Shown: piece by piece, positions 37,662 through 46,822 of the stretch
Layout: each line of letters begins with the position of its first letter
Position numbering within the stretch: position 1 is the first letter of the stretch
Source: Algisphaera agarilytica
Lineage (GTDB): Bacteria > Planctomycetota > Phycisphaerae > Phycisphaerales > Phycisphaeraceae
DNA: 64,000 nt
NCBI RefSeq assembly: GCF_014207595.1
Contig: NZ_JACHGY010000001.1
Location: 3,044,836 to 3,108,835 of the forward strand
Direction of reading: 5' to 3'
The notes under the pieces: model-generated
Told to the model about the DNA's origin: nothing
Databases searched by the model: none
What the model saw: only the letters and a program-made list of their open reading frames with translations
Position numbers and translations under genes: made by a program

Positions 37662-40600
37662 CTTCAAACCCATGGATGATGCGCAGCTGTTGATCCGCGC
37701 CTCGGCCGGCGCGGGCAAGACGTATCGGCTGACCCAGCACTACCTGAACCTGCTGCGGCACGGGGCGCCCGTCGAGTCGATCCTCGCCACGACGTTCACC
37801 CGCAAGGCGGCAGGCGAGATCCTGGGACGCTTGGTGCGGACGCTGTGTGACGAGGCGGAGGCGGGCAGGGCGGCCGCGCCGCCACTTAAATCTTCGGAGC
37901 AGCTACTGGACGAGGTCACGCGCAACCTGCACCGCATGGGCGTCGCCACCATTGATGGTTTTTTCCATCGTCTGGGTAATGGCTTCCGTTTTGAGCTGGA
38001 CCTGCCGATGGAGCCCCGGCTGATCGAGGAGGGCAGCCCCGAGGCGGCGGCGCTGCGGGGCGAAGCGATCGAGGCGGTGTTGGCCGAGGCGGCGGCGGAC
38101 GACGTCGCGTTCGGGGCAATGCTCGGGTTGCTGCGTCGGCTGCACCACGACTCGGCGGCCCGAAGCGTGACACGGGCGATCGACGACATCGTGGTGAAAC
38201 ACGCCGAGGTCTTCCGCGAAGCGCCGTGGGAGGAAGCCTGGACCACGCTCAAGCCCGAGGGGTTGATGGATGGCCCCGCGATCGAGCGGACCCTGGAGCG
38301 GTGGCTCGCGTTGCAGGACTTGATGCCGACCACCAAAACCGGCAAGCCGCGCAGCCTGTGGGTCAAGAGCTGGGAGCGGGTGGCCCCGTTGGTGCGGGGG
38401 GAAGACTGGGACGGCCTGATCGCTTCGGGCCTGCTTGCCAAGGTCTTCGTGGGTGAAACCATGTTCGACCGCACCCCGATCGACGACGAATGGCTCGTGC
38501 TCAGCGAGTGCTGGTGCGCCCACGTCCGCGGCGTGCTGCTCGATCGCATCGCCCGGCAAACCGCGGCGACGCATGAACTCATGCGCCGGTTCTCTGTGGT
38601 CTACGAACAACTCCGGGCCCAGCGTGGCGTGATGCTCTACAGCGACATGGCCCATCGTCTTGCGGGTGGGCCGTTCGCGGGGCGGCAGGTCAGCGACGAG
38701 CAGGCGCTCGCCGAGATCTACTTCCGCCTAGACGCGGCGGTCACGCACCTCTTGCTCGACGAGTTCCAGGACACGAGCCTGGACCAGTGGAACGTGCTGT
38801 CGCCCTTCGTAGACGAGATCGGCGCGACCGGCGACGGGACGCGCAGCCTCTTCGTCGTCGGCGACACCAAGCAGGCGATCTACGGCTGGCGCGGCGGGTG
38901 CGTCGAGCTCTTCGACAGCGTCGAACACCACGCCCCGCTCATCGAGCGTGAATCGCTGGCGAAAAGCTATCGCTCGTCGCAGGTCGTGCTTGATGCGGTC
39001 AACCGGGTGTTCGATGACCTGGCGTCCTGCGCCACGCTGCAAAGCGAAAAGCACCCCGAAGACGCGGACGCCGCCGCGATGTGGTCGGCGGGGTTCGACA
39101 CCCACGTTGCCGAACACACCGAACTTTCGGGTTACGTCAGCTTCGAGTCGTCGCCACCGAGCGAGGAGAACACGTCGAGCGATCCCGAGGGGGACGATTT
39201 GGACGACGGGTCGCTATCGCCTGATTCGCACGAAGCCTTCGTGGCCCAGCGCATCGGCGAATTGCACCGAAAGCTCAACGCCGGCTCGGGCCCGCGGCGG
39301 ACCATCGGCGTCCTGACGCGCGGGAACAAGATGGTGCACCGACTGCTGTACGAGCTCCGCCGTGCGGGACTGCCCGCCAGCGGCGAGGGCGGCAACCCCA
39401 TCGGCGACACGCCGGCCGTCGCAGCGGTGCTCTCAGCGGTACGTCTTAGCGATCACCCGGGCGACACCGTCGCGGCGTTCCACACGCTCAATTCGCCGAT
39501 GGCGGAGGTGGTTGGCATGACGAGTCGGCGTGACGCCGAGCGTGTCGCACACCAAATGCGCGCCGCGGTGTTGCGCGACGGCTGGGCGGCGACGGTGGCG
39601 AACTGGGTTGCGGCGCTCGCGCCCTCGTGTGACGCGGCGGGGTTGGCGAAGCTGACCAAGCTCGCCGAGTTGACCGAGCGTTTCGAGTCGGCCAACGCGT
39701 CGTCTTCGCAGGCCCTGCGCGGCAGTGTTTTTGCCGACTACATCGAAGGCGCGAAGGTCGAGGAACCCAGCGGCTCGCCGATCCGCGTCATGACCATCCA
39801 CCGCAGCAAGGGCCTGGAGTTCGACGCGGTGGTGCTGCCCGAACTCGACGGCCGATTCAACAACAACTTCGAGGTCCTGATCGACCGCCCCGACCCCACC
39901 GGCCCGGTCGAGGGTGTGTTCCGTGGCGTGAAAGAGGCCAATCGAACCATCGACCCCGCGCTCGTCCGCGCCTACACCCGCCAACGCGCCCGCCAACGGC
40001 AGGAAGACTTCTGCACGCTCTACGTCGCCATGACCCGGGCCAAACGCAGCCTGCACCTGATCGCCAAGTCCGGGCTCAAGGCCGACGGCAAACGCCGAAG
40101 CATCGGTCTCTGTTTCGCGGGCATCCTGCGGGACACGCTGGGCGATCCGGATGACGGGCCGATGTCCTGGGGCGACGCCGAGTGGATGGGACCCGCTTCG
40201 CCGCAAGTCGATCCGGTGGTTGAGCCTTACGAACCCGCTCAGACTCCGAAGGTGTTGTCTGCCCGCCTGTCTCACCAAGGGCCCGCCAAGCGGATGCGCA
40301 TGACCGTCTCGCCCTCCCAGCTCCACGGCCGCGGCAAGGTGTCCGCTCGTGACCTGCTGGATTTTGATTCCCGACACGCTCGTCAGCACGGCACCGAAAT
40401 CCACAACCTGCTCGAACGCATCGATTACCTCGACGGCCAATCGCCGCCGGACGAATCGTCCCCGGCGTTGCGTTCGATCTTTGCTCACGACGCGGTACGT
40501 CAAGCGTTTACCCGGCGGTTCGGCGACCACGAACAGCTCTGGGCGGAGCGTACGTTTGTCGTGCCCGATGGCCCGCGCCTGCTTAAGGGCACATTTGACC

Positions 40601-40830
40601 GTGTGGTCTTTGCCGTCGATGAGCAAGGCAACGCGACGGCCGCTCACCTCATCGACTTCAAGACCGACCGTGTTGCCGCGGACAGCGAGGCGCTGCAGCA
40701 GCGCGTCGCATCGTATCGCCCGCAGCTCGAAGCCTACCGGCGGGCGTTGTCGGTGCTGCTGAAGCTCGATGCGCAGGCGATCACCGCCGAGCTGTTGTTC
40801 ACCACGCCGGGCGTCAGCGTGGCGTTATGA
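37651..40830 (+). CDS. addA: AddA-like UvrD helicase/exonuclease
   Basis: 1059 residues starting at GTG 37651 after a G-rich Shine-Dalgarno. It has the full superfamily 1A set: Walker A ASAGAGKT (17-24), ATTFTRKAAGEI, Walker B LLLDEFQDTS (about 367), VVGDTKQAIYGWRGG (about 403), MTIHRSKGLEFD (about 713) and YVAMTRAKRSLHL (about 790). The C-terminal nuclease has HGTEIHNLLERIDY and HLIDFKTDRV. Both AddA and AddB subunits therefore carry nuclease motifs, as in AddAB rather than RecBCD. It follows addB with an 11-base overlap and ends in a hairpin. Confidence 0.9.
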   Translation: MSADFKPMDDAQLLIRASAGAGKTYRLTQHYLNLLRHGAPVESILATTFTRKAAGEILGRLVRTLCDEAEAGRAAAPPLKSSEQLLDEVTRNLHRMGVATIDGFFHRLGNGFRFELDLPMEPRLIEEGSPEAAALRGEAIEAVLAEAAADDVAFGAMLGLLRRLHHDSAARSVTRAIDDIVVKHAEVFREAPWEEAWTTLKPEGLMDGPAIERTLERWLALQDLMPTTKTGKPRSLWVKSWERVAPLVRGEDWDGLIASGLLAKVFVGETMFDRTPIDDEWLVLSECWCAHVRGVLLDRIARQTAATHELMRRFSVVYEQLRAQRGVMLYSDMAHRLAGGPFAGRQVSDEQALAEIYFRLDAAVTHLLLDEFQDTSLDQWNVLSPFVDEIGATGDGTRSLFVVGDTKQAIYGWRGGCVELFDSVEHHAPLIERESLAKSYRSSQVVLDAVNRVFDDLASCATLQSEKHPEDADAAAMWSAGFDTHVAEHTELSGYVSFESSPPSEENTSSDPEGDDLDDGSLSPDSHEAFVAQRIGELHRKLNAGSGPRRTIGVLTRGNKMVHRLLYELRRAGLPASGEGGNPIGDTPAVAAVLSAVRLSDHPGDTVAAFHTLNSPMAEVVGMTSRRDAERVAHQMRAAVLRDGWAATVANWVAALAPSCDAAGLAKLTKLAELTERFESANASSSQALRGSVFADYIEGAKVEEPSGSPIRVMTIHRSKGLEFDAVVLPELDGRFNNNFEVLIDRPDPTGPVEGVFRGVKEANRTIDPALVRAYTRQRARQRQEDFCTLYVAMTRAKRSLHLIAKSGLKADGKRRSIGLCFAGILRDTLGDPDDGPMSWGDAEWMGPASPQVDPVVEPYEPAQTPKVLSARLSHQGPAKRMRMTVSPSQLHGRGKVSARDLLDFDSRHARQHGTEIHNLLERIDYLDGQSPPDESSPALRSIFAHDAVRQAFTRRFGDHEQLWAERTFVVPDGPRLLKGTFDRVVFAVDEQGNATAAHLIDFKTDRVAADSEALQQRVASYRPQLEAYRRALSVLLKLDAQAITAELLFTTPGVSVAL

Positions 40831-40872
40831 ACACGGCGGTTGCGGAGGCACTTGCCGGGGCAACGCCAAGCA

Positions 40873-40904
40873 AAGAAGCCCGAGGATTGCTCCGCGGGCT
40901 TCTT
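40873..40904. terminator. Hairpin terminator after addA
   Basis: AAGAAGCCCG pairs with CGGGCTTCTT, with an inner GGA/TCC extension, between the convergent addA and the small membrane protein gene. The T-tract is partial (TTCTTC). Confidence 0.65.
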
Positions 40905-40935
40905 CGTACGGTAAGGCGTGAAGGAAGGGCTGGCG

Positions 40936-41319
40936 TTAGACGGGGATCTGTTGCCAGAGGGTTTTGAACATGACCTGGGCCTCGGCTCCGAAGACGATGA
41001 CCAGCGTCAGGCCGAACACGGCCCAGGAGGTGGTCATCACGCCGAACTTCTTGCGGTCCAGCGAGCAGGCCATCCAGGTGAACAATGGCCCGCCGATCAG
41101 CAGGAGCAGCAGCGGATAGAACGAAGCGTTCTGCGCCCACGCCCAGAGTGCCTCGATCATGCGGACCTTGGGCGGTTGCCACTGGGTGGTGACCGCGAGG
41201 GTGGTCAGCATTCCGGCCTGGAGTGCGATGACTGCGGTGGCGAGGACCCACGACAGCCGCGGCTTGGCCGACGGCTTTTTCTTGTCGTCCTGTTTCGATT
41301 TGGGTTTTCGGCTCAGCAT
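40936..41319 (-). CDS. Small three-helix membrane protein, unknown
   Basis: 127 residues from the ATG at 41319. A Lys-rich cytoplasmic N-terminus (SRKPKSKQDDKKKPSAKPR) is followed by three hydrophobic segments: LSWVLATAVIALQAGMLTTL, FYPLLLLLIGGPLFTWMA and VMTTSWAVFGLTLVIVFG. No catalytic residues or family are recognised. It is divergent from the PilZ gene with about 200 bases between and convergent with addA. Confidence 0.65.
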   Translation of the reverse strand: MLSRKPKSKQDDKKKPSAKPRLSWVLATAVIALQAGMLTTLAVTTQWQPPKVRMIEALWAWAQNASFYPLLLLLIGGPLFTWMACSLDRKKFGVMTTSWAVFGLTLVIVFGAEAQVMFKTLWQQIPV

Positions 41320-41522
41320 GCAGCAAGTCAACCATTCGACCCGGCGGCGGGGCAAGCCTGGGATACGGGGATTGGTCAAATCGAGGGGGAAACGGGTCGG
41401 TCTGGCGCGGTTGGGTTGTGGATATCGGCCGTGTGGGTGGCGCTACGGTGGCGTGGGGATTCGGCCGATAGGGCAAGGTGCGGGCTTTCCTTAGATGTAG
41501 TGCCCGATGGACGGTTCCGATA

Positions 41523-42287
41523 ATGCCACGATCCAAAACCAACTCGATGATCGAAACCACCTGGCACACCACGGTGGCGGAGCTGGCGAGCCAGAACAAG
41601 ACGGTCGAGGTTCGGCCGTTGACCGAACGCGGCGAAGAACTGCCGTCGTTCCGGGCGCGGCTGCTCCAGGCGGATGAGAAGGATGGCTCGCTCATCGTCG
41701 AGAAGCCAGCCAACGTCGAGCAGGCGCAGGTCATCGCCAAGGGTGTCGCGGTGCAGGTGTATGTGATCACCGGCAGCACCCGGATGAAAGCGGACTCGCG
41801 GGTGATCGACGTGGGGCGGTTCAGCCTCAACAAACAGACCAAAGTGATGGCGGTCCGCTTGGAGCCCATGAAGAAGATAAGCTCGGCCCAGCGTCGGGCG
41901 TGCTTCCGCCTCTCGACCGCGGGCATGGGGATGTCCGCTCGGTTCCGCCACCCCGACTGGGCCGACACCGATCCCGATCTGACGGCCAAGGCTCTGGACA
42001 TCAGCGACCGCGGCCTCGGGTTGACGGTGGAGATGGAAACCGAGCTGGCCAAGCAGATGATCGATCAGGTCTACGGCGTGTTCATTCCGCTGCCCGGCCA
42101 AGACGAATCACTGGAGCTCGACGCCCGGCTGGTGCGTGTGGTCGAGACCGATTTCGGCACCGTGACCCTGGGCTTCCAGTTCGAGTTCTCAAACCTCAAC
42201 GAACAACGCCGGGTCGAGCAGGTCATCCAGCAGTTCTCCGTGGCCCAGCAACGCAAGCAGATCCGGCGTATGCGCGGTGCCGGCTGA
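41523..42287 (+). CDS. PilZ-domain c-di-GMP receptor, YcgR-like layout
   Basis: About 254 residues from ATG 41523; ATG 41547 is an alternative. The N-terminal half (LLQADEKDGSLIVEKPANVE) is the beta-barrel PilZN/YcgR-like domain. The C-terminal half is PilZ, with the c-di-GMP RxxxR element in QRRACFRLS and the D-x-S-x-x-G element in ALDISDRGLGL. Both binding motifs are intact. YcgR-type proteins slow flagella or tune secretion in response to c-di-GMP. No cyclase is nearby; type IV pilus-like machinery is encoded at 13100-18978. It ends 63 bases before lhgO. Confidence 0.87.
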   Translation: MPRSKTNSMIETTWHTTVAELASQNKTVEVRPLTERGEELPSFRARLLQADEKDGSLIVEKPANVEQAQVIAKGVAVQVYVITGSTRMKADSRVIDVGRFSLNKQTKVMAVRLEPMKKISSAQRRACFRLSTAGMGMSARFRHPDWADTDPDLTAKALDISDRGLGLTVEMETELAKQMIDQVYGVFIPLPGQDESLELDARLVRVVETDFGTVTLGFQFEFSNLNEQRRVEQVIQQFSVAQQRKQIRRMRGAG

Positions 42288-42350
42288 GCACGCCAAGCGC
42301 TCGATCCACATACAATCGCCGCACCCAACGGAAACCGAGAGCAATAACGG

Positions 42351-43556
42351 ATGTCCACGCCCACCCACGACGTCGCGATCATCGGCGGCGGGATCGTCGG
42401 CCTCGCCACCGCCTACAACCTCACCCAGCGCGACCCTGATCTCAAGGTGACCATCCTCGAGAAGGAAGCCCAGCTTGCGCACCACCAGACCGGGCACAAC
42501 TCGGGCGTGCTGCACAGCGGGATCTACTACAAGCCCGGCTCGCTCAAGGCGATCAACTGCCGGGCGGGCAAGGCGGCGATGCAGGCCTTCTGCGACGAGC
42601 ACGACATTCCTTACAAGCTCTGCGGCAAGGTCATCGTGGCGACCCACGAGCGCGAGCTCCCCAAGATGCAGGACATCTACGAACGGGGCCAGGCCAACGG
42701 CGTGAGCTGCGAGTTGATCTCGGCCGAGCGTTGCAAGGAGATCGAGCCACATGCCGCGTCGATCGGCGCGATCCATGTGCCCGAAGCGGGGATCGTGGAC
42801 TACAAGCAGGTCTGCGAGAAGATGGCCGAGCTGATGCGCGACGCGGGACACGGCGTGCGGACCTCGGCGAAGGTGACGGCGGTTAGGCGCGTGGGCGACG
42901 AGAGCGTGGTCGAGACCACGGGGGGCGAGGTGAATGCCAAGCTGGTCGTGAACTGTGCGGGCCTGCAGTGCGACCGGGTGACGAAGATGACGGGTGTGAA
43001 ACCCGCGGCGCAGATTGTGCCGTTCCGCGGCGAGTACTTCGATCTGAAGCCTGAGGCCGAGCATCTGTGCAAGACGCTGATCTACCCGGTACCGGACCCG
43101 GCGTTCCCGTTCCTGGGCGTGCACTTCACGAGCATGATCCACGGCGGCGTCGAGTGCGGACCCAACGCGGTGCTGGCGCTCGGCCGGGAGTGCTACGGCA
43201 AGTTCCAGGTGCACTTCCCCGACTTGTTCGAGTCGCTGACCTACGGCGGCTTCCTCAAGATGGCGGCCAAGCACTGGAAGATGGGTCTGGGTGAGATGTG
43301 GCGCAGCTATTCGAAGAAGGCGTTCGTCAAAGCGCTGCAGCGGCTGATGCCCGAGATCGAGGCGAAGCACCTGACGCCTTGCCCTTCGGGCATCCGGGCC
43401 CAGGCGGTCACGGCCGACGGCGGGCTGGTCGACGACTTCCTGATCGACGAGGCGGCGGGCGTGGTCAACGTGAACAACGCCCCGTCCCCCGCGGCGACGG
43501 CGTCTTTGAATATCGGGAAGTTGATTGCCGAGAAGTTGGAGACGCGGCTGGGGTGA
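42351..43556 (+). CDS. lhgO: L-2-hydroxyglutarate oxidase/dehydrogenase (LhgO)
   Basis: 401 residues. The FAD-binding N-terminus is HDVAIIGGGIVGLATAYNLT. Then comes the family hallmark HQTGHNSGVLHSGIYYKPGS, followed by AGIVDYKQVCEKMAELM and, at the C-terminus, CPSGIRAQAVTADGGLVDDF. The enzyme oxidises L-2-hydroxyglutarate, a metabolite-repair product of 2-oxoglutarate, and passes electrons to the membrane or to oxygen. TACAAT at 42311-42316 could be its -10. It stands alone, with no csiD or gabD nearby, so a housekeeping repair role is likely. Confidence 0.92.
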   Translation: MSTPTHDVAIIGGGIVGLATAYNLTQRDPDLKVTILEKEAQLAHHQTGHNSGVLHSGIYYKPGSLKAINCRAGKAAMQAFCDEHDIPYKLCGKVIVATHERELPKMQDIYERGQANGVSCELISAERCKEIEPHAASIGAIHVPEAGIVDYKQVCEKMAELMRDAGHGVRTSAKVTAVRRVGDESVVETTGGEVNAKLVVNCAGLQCDRVTKMTGVKPAAQIVPFRGEYFDLKPEAEHLCKTLIYPVPDPAFPFLGVHFTSMIHGGVECGPNAVLALGRECYGKFQVHFPDLFESLTYGGFLKMAAKHWKMGLGEMWRSYSKKAFVKALQRLMPEIEAKHLTPCPSGIRAQAVTADGGLVDDFLIDEAAGVVNVNNAPSPAATASLNIGKLIAEKLETRLG

Positions 43557-43635
43557 TGGTTAGGAAGGCGCGGCGGAGCCGCGACGCTTAGTGACTATGC
43601 GATTGACCCAACCCCCAACCCCCAAATCCCTGATC

Positions 43636-44061
43636 TCAGATCAACCCGTTCCAGTTGGCGGGGCACAGCAGCACGGGCATGTCGGCCTGGCGGATGATGT
43701 TGGCGGGCACGTCCCCGGCGATCAGGCGTTTGAGCACGCCCTTGCCGGTGAGGCCCAGCACGATCATGGTGCACTCGCGGGCCTTGGCGGTGTTGAGGAT
43801 GGCCTTGGCGGTGTCGTCGGAGAACAGCATCACGCCCTCGGTCTCGATCCCCGCCTCGCGGAGCTCGTCGACGATGAGCTTGAGGGTGTGCTCGCCCCGC
43901 TGGGTGGCGTCGGACTCGTGTTCGTCCTCGTCGTGCAGGGTGGTGACGTGGGACACCAGGACCTCAGCGGACAGACGCTTGGCGAGGTCGGCGATGGGCC
44001 CGGCCAGTTTTTCACTGGCCCAGGGCGAAGACACCGCGACCAACATCTTGCTCTTACTCAA
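43636..44061 (-). CDS. Universal stress protein (UspA family)
   Basis: 141 residues forming one Usp domain. It starts KMLVAVSSPWASEKLAGPIA. The C-terminal nucleotide loop is IVLGLTGKGVLKRLIAGDVP followed by NIIRQADMPVLLCP, close to the ATP-binding G-2x-G-9x-G-(S/T) pattern but with Ala-Gly-Asp where Gly-Ser is usual, so ATP binding is uncertain. It is cytoplasmic. The gene is isolated, flanked by lhgO and a palindromic repeat, and its regulation is not visible. Confidence 0.88.
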   Translation of the reverse strand: MSKSKMLVAVSSPWASEKLAGPIADLAKRLSAEVLVSHVTTLHDEDEHESDATQRGEHTLKLIVDELREAGIETEGVMLFSDDTAKAILNTAKARECTMIVLGLTGKGVLKRLIAGDVPANIIRQADMPVLLCPANWNGLI

Positions 44062-44133
44062 ATCTGGGCTCCAAAAGGCGTTCCGCCGTGCCTTTATGGT
44101 ACCGGGAGGGCGGTGGGGGGGTCAAAATTGAGG

Positions 44134-44235
44134 CACTAGGCGCTCGGGGTTAGGCGCTAGCAAAGGCATCCATCCACAAGACCCTTACCGCCCAACGCTT
44201 GCGTCTGCCTAGCGCCTAACCCCGAGCGCCTAGCG
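44134..44235. repeat. Long inverted repeat (27-bp arms)
   Basis: Left arm 44134-44160 (CACTAGGCGCTCGGGGTTAG and on to CGCTAG) and right arm 44209-44235 match as reverse complements at 25 of 27 bases, around a 48-base loop. The arms are themselves built of AGGCGCTAG-like units. It lies between uspA and the AAA gene, which diverge. Confidence 0.85.
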
Positions 44236-44284
44236 CCTAATCCCCCACTGAAATCTCCACGCCCCGCGCCTAAACTACCCCGAT

Positions 44285-45739
44285 ATGCCCTCCCCCCAAC
44301 ACCCCACCCCCGCCACCCTCGGCCAGCTCCGCGAAACCGATTACCGCTACCGCAGCGTCAAGCAGGAGCTCCGCGAAAACCTCATCGCCCGGCTGAAGGA
44401 TGGGCAAGAGGTCCTGCCCGGCGTGCGCGGCTACGAACACACCGTCCTGCCGCAGATCATCCACGCGGTCTTCTCCCGCCACGACATGCTCTTCCTCGGG
44501 CTGCGGGGCCAGGCCAAGACGCGGATGATCCGCATGCTGCCCTCGCTGCTGGACGAGTGGTGCCCGATCATCAGCGGGATCGAAATCCCCGACGACCCGA
44601 TCCAGCCCATGACCACCATCGGCAAGCGGGCGGTCGCCGAGGCGGGCGACGACACGCCCATCCGCTGGCTGCACCGTGGCGAGCGTTTCCACGAGAAGCT
44701 GGCCACGCCGGATGTGACCATCGCCGACCTCATCGGCGAGGTGGACATCGTCAAGCACGCCGAGGGACGCTATCTCAGCGACGAGTCCACGATGCACTTC
44801 GGGCTGATCCCGCGCACCAACCGCGGCATCTTCGCGGTCAACGAGCTACCCGACCTCTCGCCCCGTATCCAGGTCGGCCTGTTCAACGTACTCGAAGAGC
44901 GCGACATCCAGATCCGCGGCTACCCCATCCGTCTGTCGCTGGACGTGTGCCTGGTCTTCAGCGCTAACCCCGAGGACTACACCAACCGCGGCCGGATCGT
45001 CACGCCGCTCAAGGACCGCATCGGCACCGTCGTCCGCACCCACTACCCCAAGACCATCGACGAAGCGATCCAGATCACCGCCGACAACGCCTGGACACAC
45101 CGCAACGGCGAGCAGCACACGCCCGGCGACAAGCTGCCCCACGTCGTGATCCCTCGCTTCATGCACCAGGTGATCGAAGAAGCGGTCAGCGCCGCCCGCA
45201 GCTCGACCCACATCAACCAGGCCTCGGGCGTCAGCGTCCGCACCTCGATCGCCTGCGTCGAGAACCTGGTCAGCTCGGCCGAGCGTCGCGGGCTGCTCAC
45301 CGGCGAGTCGACCGTCGCCACCCGGGTTTCGGACCTGGCCCACGTGCTCGCCTCGACCCGGGGCAAGATCGAGCTGCTCATGGCCGACGACGGCGAAGAC
45401 ACCGAAGACAAGCTGGTCGAGTCACTGCTGGGCGAAGCGGTCAAGACCATCTTCGATCAGGTCGCCGACATCGACGAGTTCGAGTCGCTCAGCGATCCTT
45501 TCGATGAAGGTCTGCGTCTCACGCTCGGCGATGACGTTGCTGCGGAGTCGGTGATCGCGTCGATGAAGCACGTCGACGGCCTGCTCGAAGCCGCCGCGGA
45601 CATGGCTGAGCGTCTCGAGGTCGACGCCCAGGACCCGCAGATGCTCGCCGCGGCGGGTGAATTCGTGCTCGAGGCGCTCTACGTCCACAACCGCCTGACC
45701 AAGACCGTCCGGGCGGCGGGCAATCGGTATAGCCGGTGA
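44285..45739 (+). CDS. Magnesium-chelatase (ChlI)-like AAA+ ATPase
   Basis: 484 residues. The P-loop is GLRGQAKT (72-79). Walker B reads GIFAVNELPDLS, with Asn where Asp is usual. VFSANPEDYTNRGRIVTPLK carries the sensor-1 Asn, and PLKDRIG follows. The C-terminal ~170 residues are helical (GEAVKTIFDQVADIDEF) and have no enzymatic signature. This matches the ChlI/MoxR clade whose members remodel partners, often with a VWA protein. Here no VWA gene follows, so it is an orphan in this window. TAAACT eight bases before the ATG suggests a nearly leaderless transcript. Confidence 0.85.
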   Translation: MPSPQHPTPATLGQLRETDYRYRSVKQELRENLIARLKDGQEVLPGVRGYEHTVLPQIIHAVFSRHDMLFLGLRGQAKTRMIRMLPSLLDEWCPIISGIEIPDDPIQPMTTIGKRAVAEAGDDTPIRWLHRGERFHEKLATPDVTIADLIGEVDIVKHAEGRYLSDESTMHFGLIPRTNRGIFAVNELPDLSPRIQVGLFNVLEERDIQIRGYPIRLSLDVCLVFSANPEDYTNRGRIVTPLKDRIGTVVRTHYPKTIDEAIQITADNAWTHRNGEQHTPGDKLPHVVIPRFMHQVIEEAVSAARSSTHINQASGVSVRTSIACVENLVSSAERRGLLTGESTVATRVSDLAHVLASTRGKIELLMADDGEDTEDKLVESLLGEAVKTIFDQVADIDEFESLSDPFDEGLRLTLGDDVAAESVIASMKHVDGLLEAAADMAERLEVDAQDPQMLAAAGEFVLEALYVHNRLTKTVRAAGNRYSR

Positions 45740-45839
45740 CGATAAAACCCGGAAGTTTTGGGCTGATTGATAGATACATCGAGTGAATGGGCCGTTTTGG
45801 GCGATATTCAAGGGGAATATTCTTTCGGGAAGGTGTGTT

Positions 45840-46784
45840 ATGAACATGAAACCGAGAATAATTGTCATGCTGAAAACTTTTCCCATTGCGATAGCTTTAC
45901 TCCTCTTGGTCGGATTCTTTGTGATTCCGAGTTATGCGGTGGACAAAGAATGGTCCATCGATATGGAATTGGCCCAGTCCGAGGCCGAGGCTTCCGACAA
46001 GGACATCTTTCTATATTTCACAGGATCAGATTGGTGTGCACCGTGTATGTACATGAAGGACAAGATCCTAACGACGGATACCTTTCTGTCGGCGGTTCCC
46101 CAAAGCTTCGTTTTGGTTGAGATTGATTTTCCTCGGACGTTTAAGCTCCCTTCGGAGCAGTTGAAACAAAACGACGCCCTCGCGGAAAAGTATTTCGTGG
46201 AGTATTTCCCGACCATCCTCTTGGCTGACGCGGACGGGCGTCCTTATGCAACGATGCGTGAAATGATGGTCAGCCCCGAGGAATATGTTGAATATGTCCA
46301 GGGGCGGCAGTTGATTAGGGCCGAACGAGATCGCGCATTCTCGGAGGCTGAGTTACTGGTTGGTACGGCTAAAGCTTCCGCCTTGGATCGGGGCTTGCAA
46401 GCCATGGGCATGGAGATCGCGTTGCGATATTACCCAGAGACCATTGATGAGATTGTGGCTCTCGATAGCGACAACTCGCTTGGGCTGCGTGAAGGCTACG
46501 AATTAGCGTTAATGGAGATGGCGGTCGATGCCGAAACCAGAGATGCGATCAGGGTATATCAGGAGGGTTATCTCGCAGACGCGGCAATGCGTTTCGAACG
46601 TATCCTCGCACAGTATCCACTGCCGGGCGGCGAAGCACAGGTCCTGCGAGCAACGTTGGGGCAGATTTACTATGAGATGGGCCGGAAGGACAAGTCTCGC
46701 TTGGCGTTTCAGCAGGCCATCAAGGACGCCCCGGATTCCGCGGTAGTCCCTCAGATCAAAACGCTCATGGATCGGATAGAGTAG
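45840..46784 (+). CDS. Secreted thioredoxin-fold protein with C-terminal TPR-like helices
   Basis: About 314 residues from ATG 45840, which has a GGGAAGG Shine-Dalgarno. A signal sequence or anchor (IAIALLLLVGFFVIPSYA) precedes a thioredoxin-like domain with the active-site pair in TGSDWCAPCMYMK (Cys 66, Cys 69) and the cis-Pro region VEYFPTILLADADG. The C-terminal ~130 residues are helical with a TPR-like final repeat (ATLGQIYYEMGRKDKSRLAF). It should act in the periplasm as a thiol-disulfide reductase or protein-folding helper. The gene is visibly more A/T-rich than both neighbours, hinting at acquisition or low expression. Confidence 0.85.
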   Translation: MNMKPRIIVMLKTFPIAIALLLLVGFFVIPSYAVDKEWSIDMELAQSEAEASDKDIFLYFTGSDWCAPCMYMKDKILTTDTFLSAVPQSFVLVEIDFPRTFKLPSEQLKQNDALAEKYFVEYFPTILLADADGRPYATMREMMVSPEEYVEYVQGRQLIRAERDRAFSEAELLVGTAKASALDRGLQAMGMEIALRYYPETIDEIVALDSDNSLGLREGYELALMEMAVDAETRDAIRVYQEGYLADAAMRFERILAQYPLPGGEAQVLRATLGQIYYEMGRKDKSRLAFQQAIKDAPDSAVVPQIKTLMDRIE

Positions 46785-46822
46785 GCCGGTTCTGGCTTCG
46801 ATCCCGGTAAAGAACGAACAAC

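Noticed and set aside
43566-43590. CGCGGC-GGA-GCCGCG hairpin after lhgO
   Set aside because: A short perfect stem without a T-tract; such GC palindromes are frequent here, so I do not call it a terminator.
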